Positions 34,280-34,987 of a stretch of DNA of 34,987 nt are shown piece after piece. This DNA comes from CAZVCG01 sp964626265 (lineage in GTDB: Bacteria > Pseudomonadota > Alphaproteobacteria > UBA9219). Under the pieces are notes generated by a model. It was not told the DNA's origin and ran no database searches. It saw only the letters and a program-made list of their open reading frames with translations. Position numbers and translations under genes: made by a program. Location: assembly GCA_964626265.1 (NCBI GenBank), contig CAZVCG010000021.1:1-34987 (forward strand). Direction: 5' to 3'. Numbering within the stretch: the stretch's first letter is position 1; every line of letters starts with the position of its first letter.

Positions 34280-34621
34280 CTACTTTCGAGCCTTGCCCTT
34301 TTTCCGGTCAAGCATCAACCGATAGCCTTGAAAGCTTTCCTGCTGCAAGAAACGCGCGACCCGTCCAACCGTTGTGACGCTCACGCCTGTGTGGGCGTGA
34401 ATTTCACGGTACGACATTTTGCCTTCTTCCAAAAGGCGCGCCACCCACCATCTGTCCGCCAGATCGGCTATTTCCTTAGGCGTGCACAAATCGTACATGA
34501 AACGGCGGCATTCTTCCGCGTCGCGCAGCATGACCAGTGCTTCAAACAATTCAGCTTCGGCTTTCACATTAACCTGTTTAAACCGATTTCTCCCCGTTAA
34601 GGCGCGTTTTACTCCTGCCAT
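34280..34621 (-). CDS. YerC/YecD (TrpR-superfamily) DNA-binding protein
   Basis: This 113-residue protein has a TrpR-like helix-turn-helix. The core has the pattern TPKEIADLADRWWVARLLEEG, then YREIHAHTGVSVTTVGRVARFL, the two helices that would contact DNA. Unlike true TrpR, the family (YerC/YecD) has no proven tryptophan-binding role. I start at the ATG at 34621 because GGAGG precedes it. The frame is open for four more codons to 34633. The C-terminal tail is basic (RKKGKARK). No trp gene is nearby. Confidence 0.88.
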   Translation of the reverse strand: MAGVKRALTGRNRFKQVNVKAEAELFEALVMLRDAEECRRFMYDLCTPKEIADLADRWWVARLLEEGKMSYREIHAHTGVSVTTVGRVARFLQQESFQGYRLMLDRKKGKARK

Positions 34622-34987
34622 GATGACCTCCATATATTTTTGTCGTTGCGAGGCGTGCTATACGGTATGCGCTTTTTCTTGATCTGAATGATATATAAGG
34701 GGCACTGATCGCCCGTGCCCATGCCGGTTGTATCCGGTTTTTTGTTCGTTTTTATGCTGCTCTAATAGACTATAAAAACATGTCAACAGCAAGGCAATGC
34801 AAGAATATTGCTCGATTCGATAAATAACGTTTTATTGCGCGAAGGGCATTCATAATACCCGACAATAATGCCTTTTTTATCCGCCAATCATAATTTTGTA
34901 TTCACTCGGTTTCTTTGAACCTTTATTTCATGAATAGGACTTACGCAAATTTAAGAATGGCTTAAGGAATGGTGTGATTCAAGATGG
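34622..34987. other. Non-coding stretch at the window end
   Basis: This 366-bp stretch is AT-rich and contains no convincing ORF or RNA gene. It must hold the promoter of the YerC-like gene. A TTGACA hexamer lies on the minus strand at about 34785-34790, but no matching -10 box stands at a normal spacing. Confidence 0.5.

Noticed and set aside
34622..34830. Sigma-70 promoter on the minus strand with TTGACA near 34790
   Set aside because: The -35-like hexamer is good, but no acceptable -10 hexamer lies 16-18 bases downstream, so I do not call it.

Overview
The window reads as ordinary chromosome from an alphaproteobacterium of moderate GC content. It is probably a draft or metagenome assembly, because two runs of N (18060-18089 and 23658-23704) interrupt genes. 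The alphaproteobacterial assignment rests on the bamD-recN-ligA order, an intracellular PhaZ-type polyhydroxyalkanoate depolymerase, a 7Fe ferredoxin FdxA, a type A RNase P RNA and an M17 aminopeptidase close to an NlpC/P60 hydrolase. I cannot name a genus.

Layout. 1-54 is a truncated tRNA-Phe on the minus strand. 195-1755 is a two-gene ABC-2 exporter. 1758-5956 holds a small unknown protein, a CobS-like membrane protein with a degraded acidic motif, a SYLF-domain lipoprotein, a small basic membrane protein preceded by a hairpin that covers its ribosome-binding site, and PhaZ. 6014-10663 is a minus-strand block: an unknown secreted protein, NlpC/P60 hydrolase, MarR regulator, leucyl aminopeptidase and a small exported protein. 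fdxA (plus) converges on lepA (minus). 13300-15278 has two small membrane-associated unknowns and an OmpA-type porin with a strong terminator. 15513-15984 is rnpB, followed by a zinc-ribbon protein and an IS1-like zinc-finger ORF. 17045-24761 carries a chemoreceptor with a C-terminal haemerythrin domain, then the bamD, recN, deoxyribosyltransferase-like and ligA cluster. 24819-26982 has a small secreted Asn/Gln/Gly-rich protein diverging from leuA, which is preceded by a short leucine-rich leader ORF. 27110-34621 holds a diguanylate cyclase, a UvrD/PcrA helicase, PrmA, a receiver-domain protein, aminopeptidase P and a TrpR/YerC-like regulator.

The most striking non-gene signal is a family of nested-palindrome interspersed repeats. 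They begin with (T/C)GTCAT and end with ATGAC(A/G). There are six copies in 35 kb. Five are intergenic and one lies in frame inside ligA, flanked by an 8-bp direct repeat spaced exactly 120 nt apart. This resembles the coding-sequence palindromic elements known from Rickettsia. Other points for follow-up are the leucine leader upstream of leuA with a C-rich, G-poor stretch after it, a four-tract G-quadruplex motif inside the helicase gene, the CobS-like protein lacking catalytic acidic residues, the long extra hairpin in rnpB, and the haemerythrin chemoreceptor. No CRISPR array, prophage, toxin-antitoxin pair or obvious defence system was seen.
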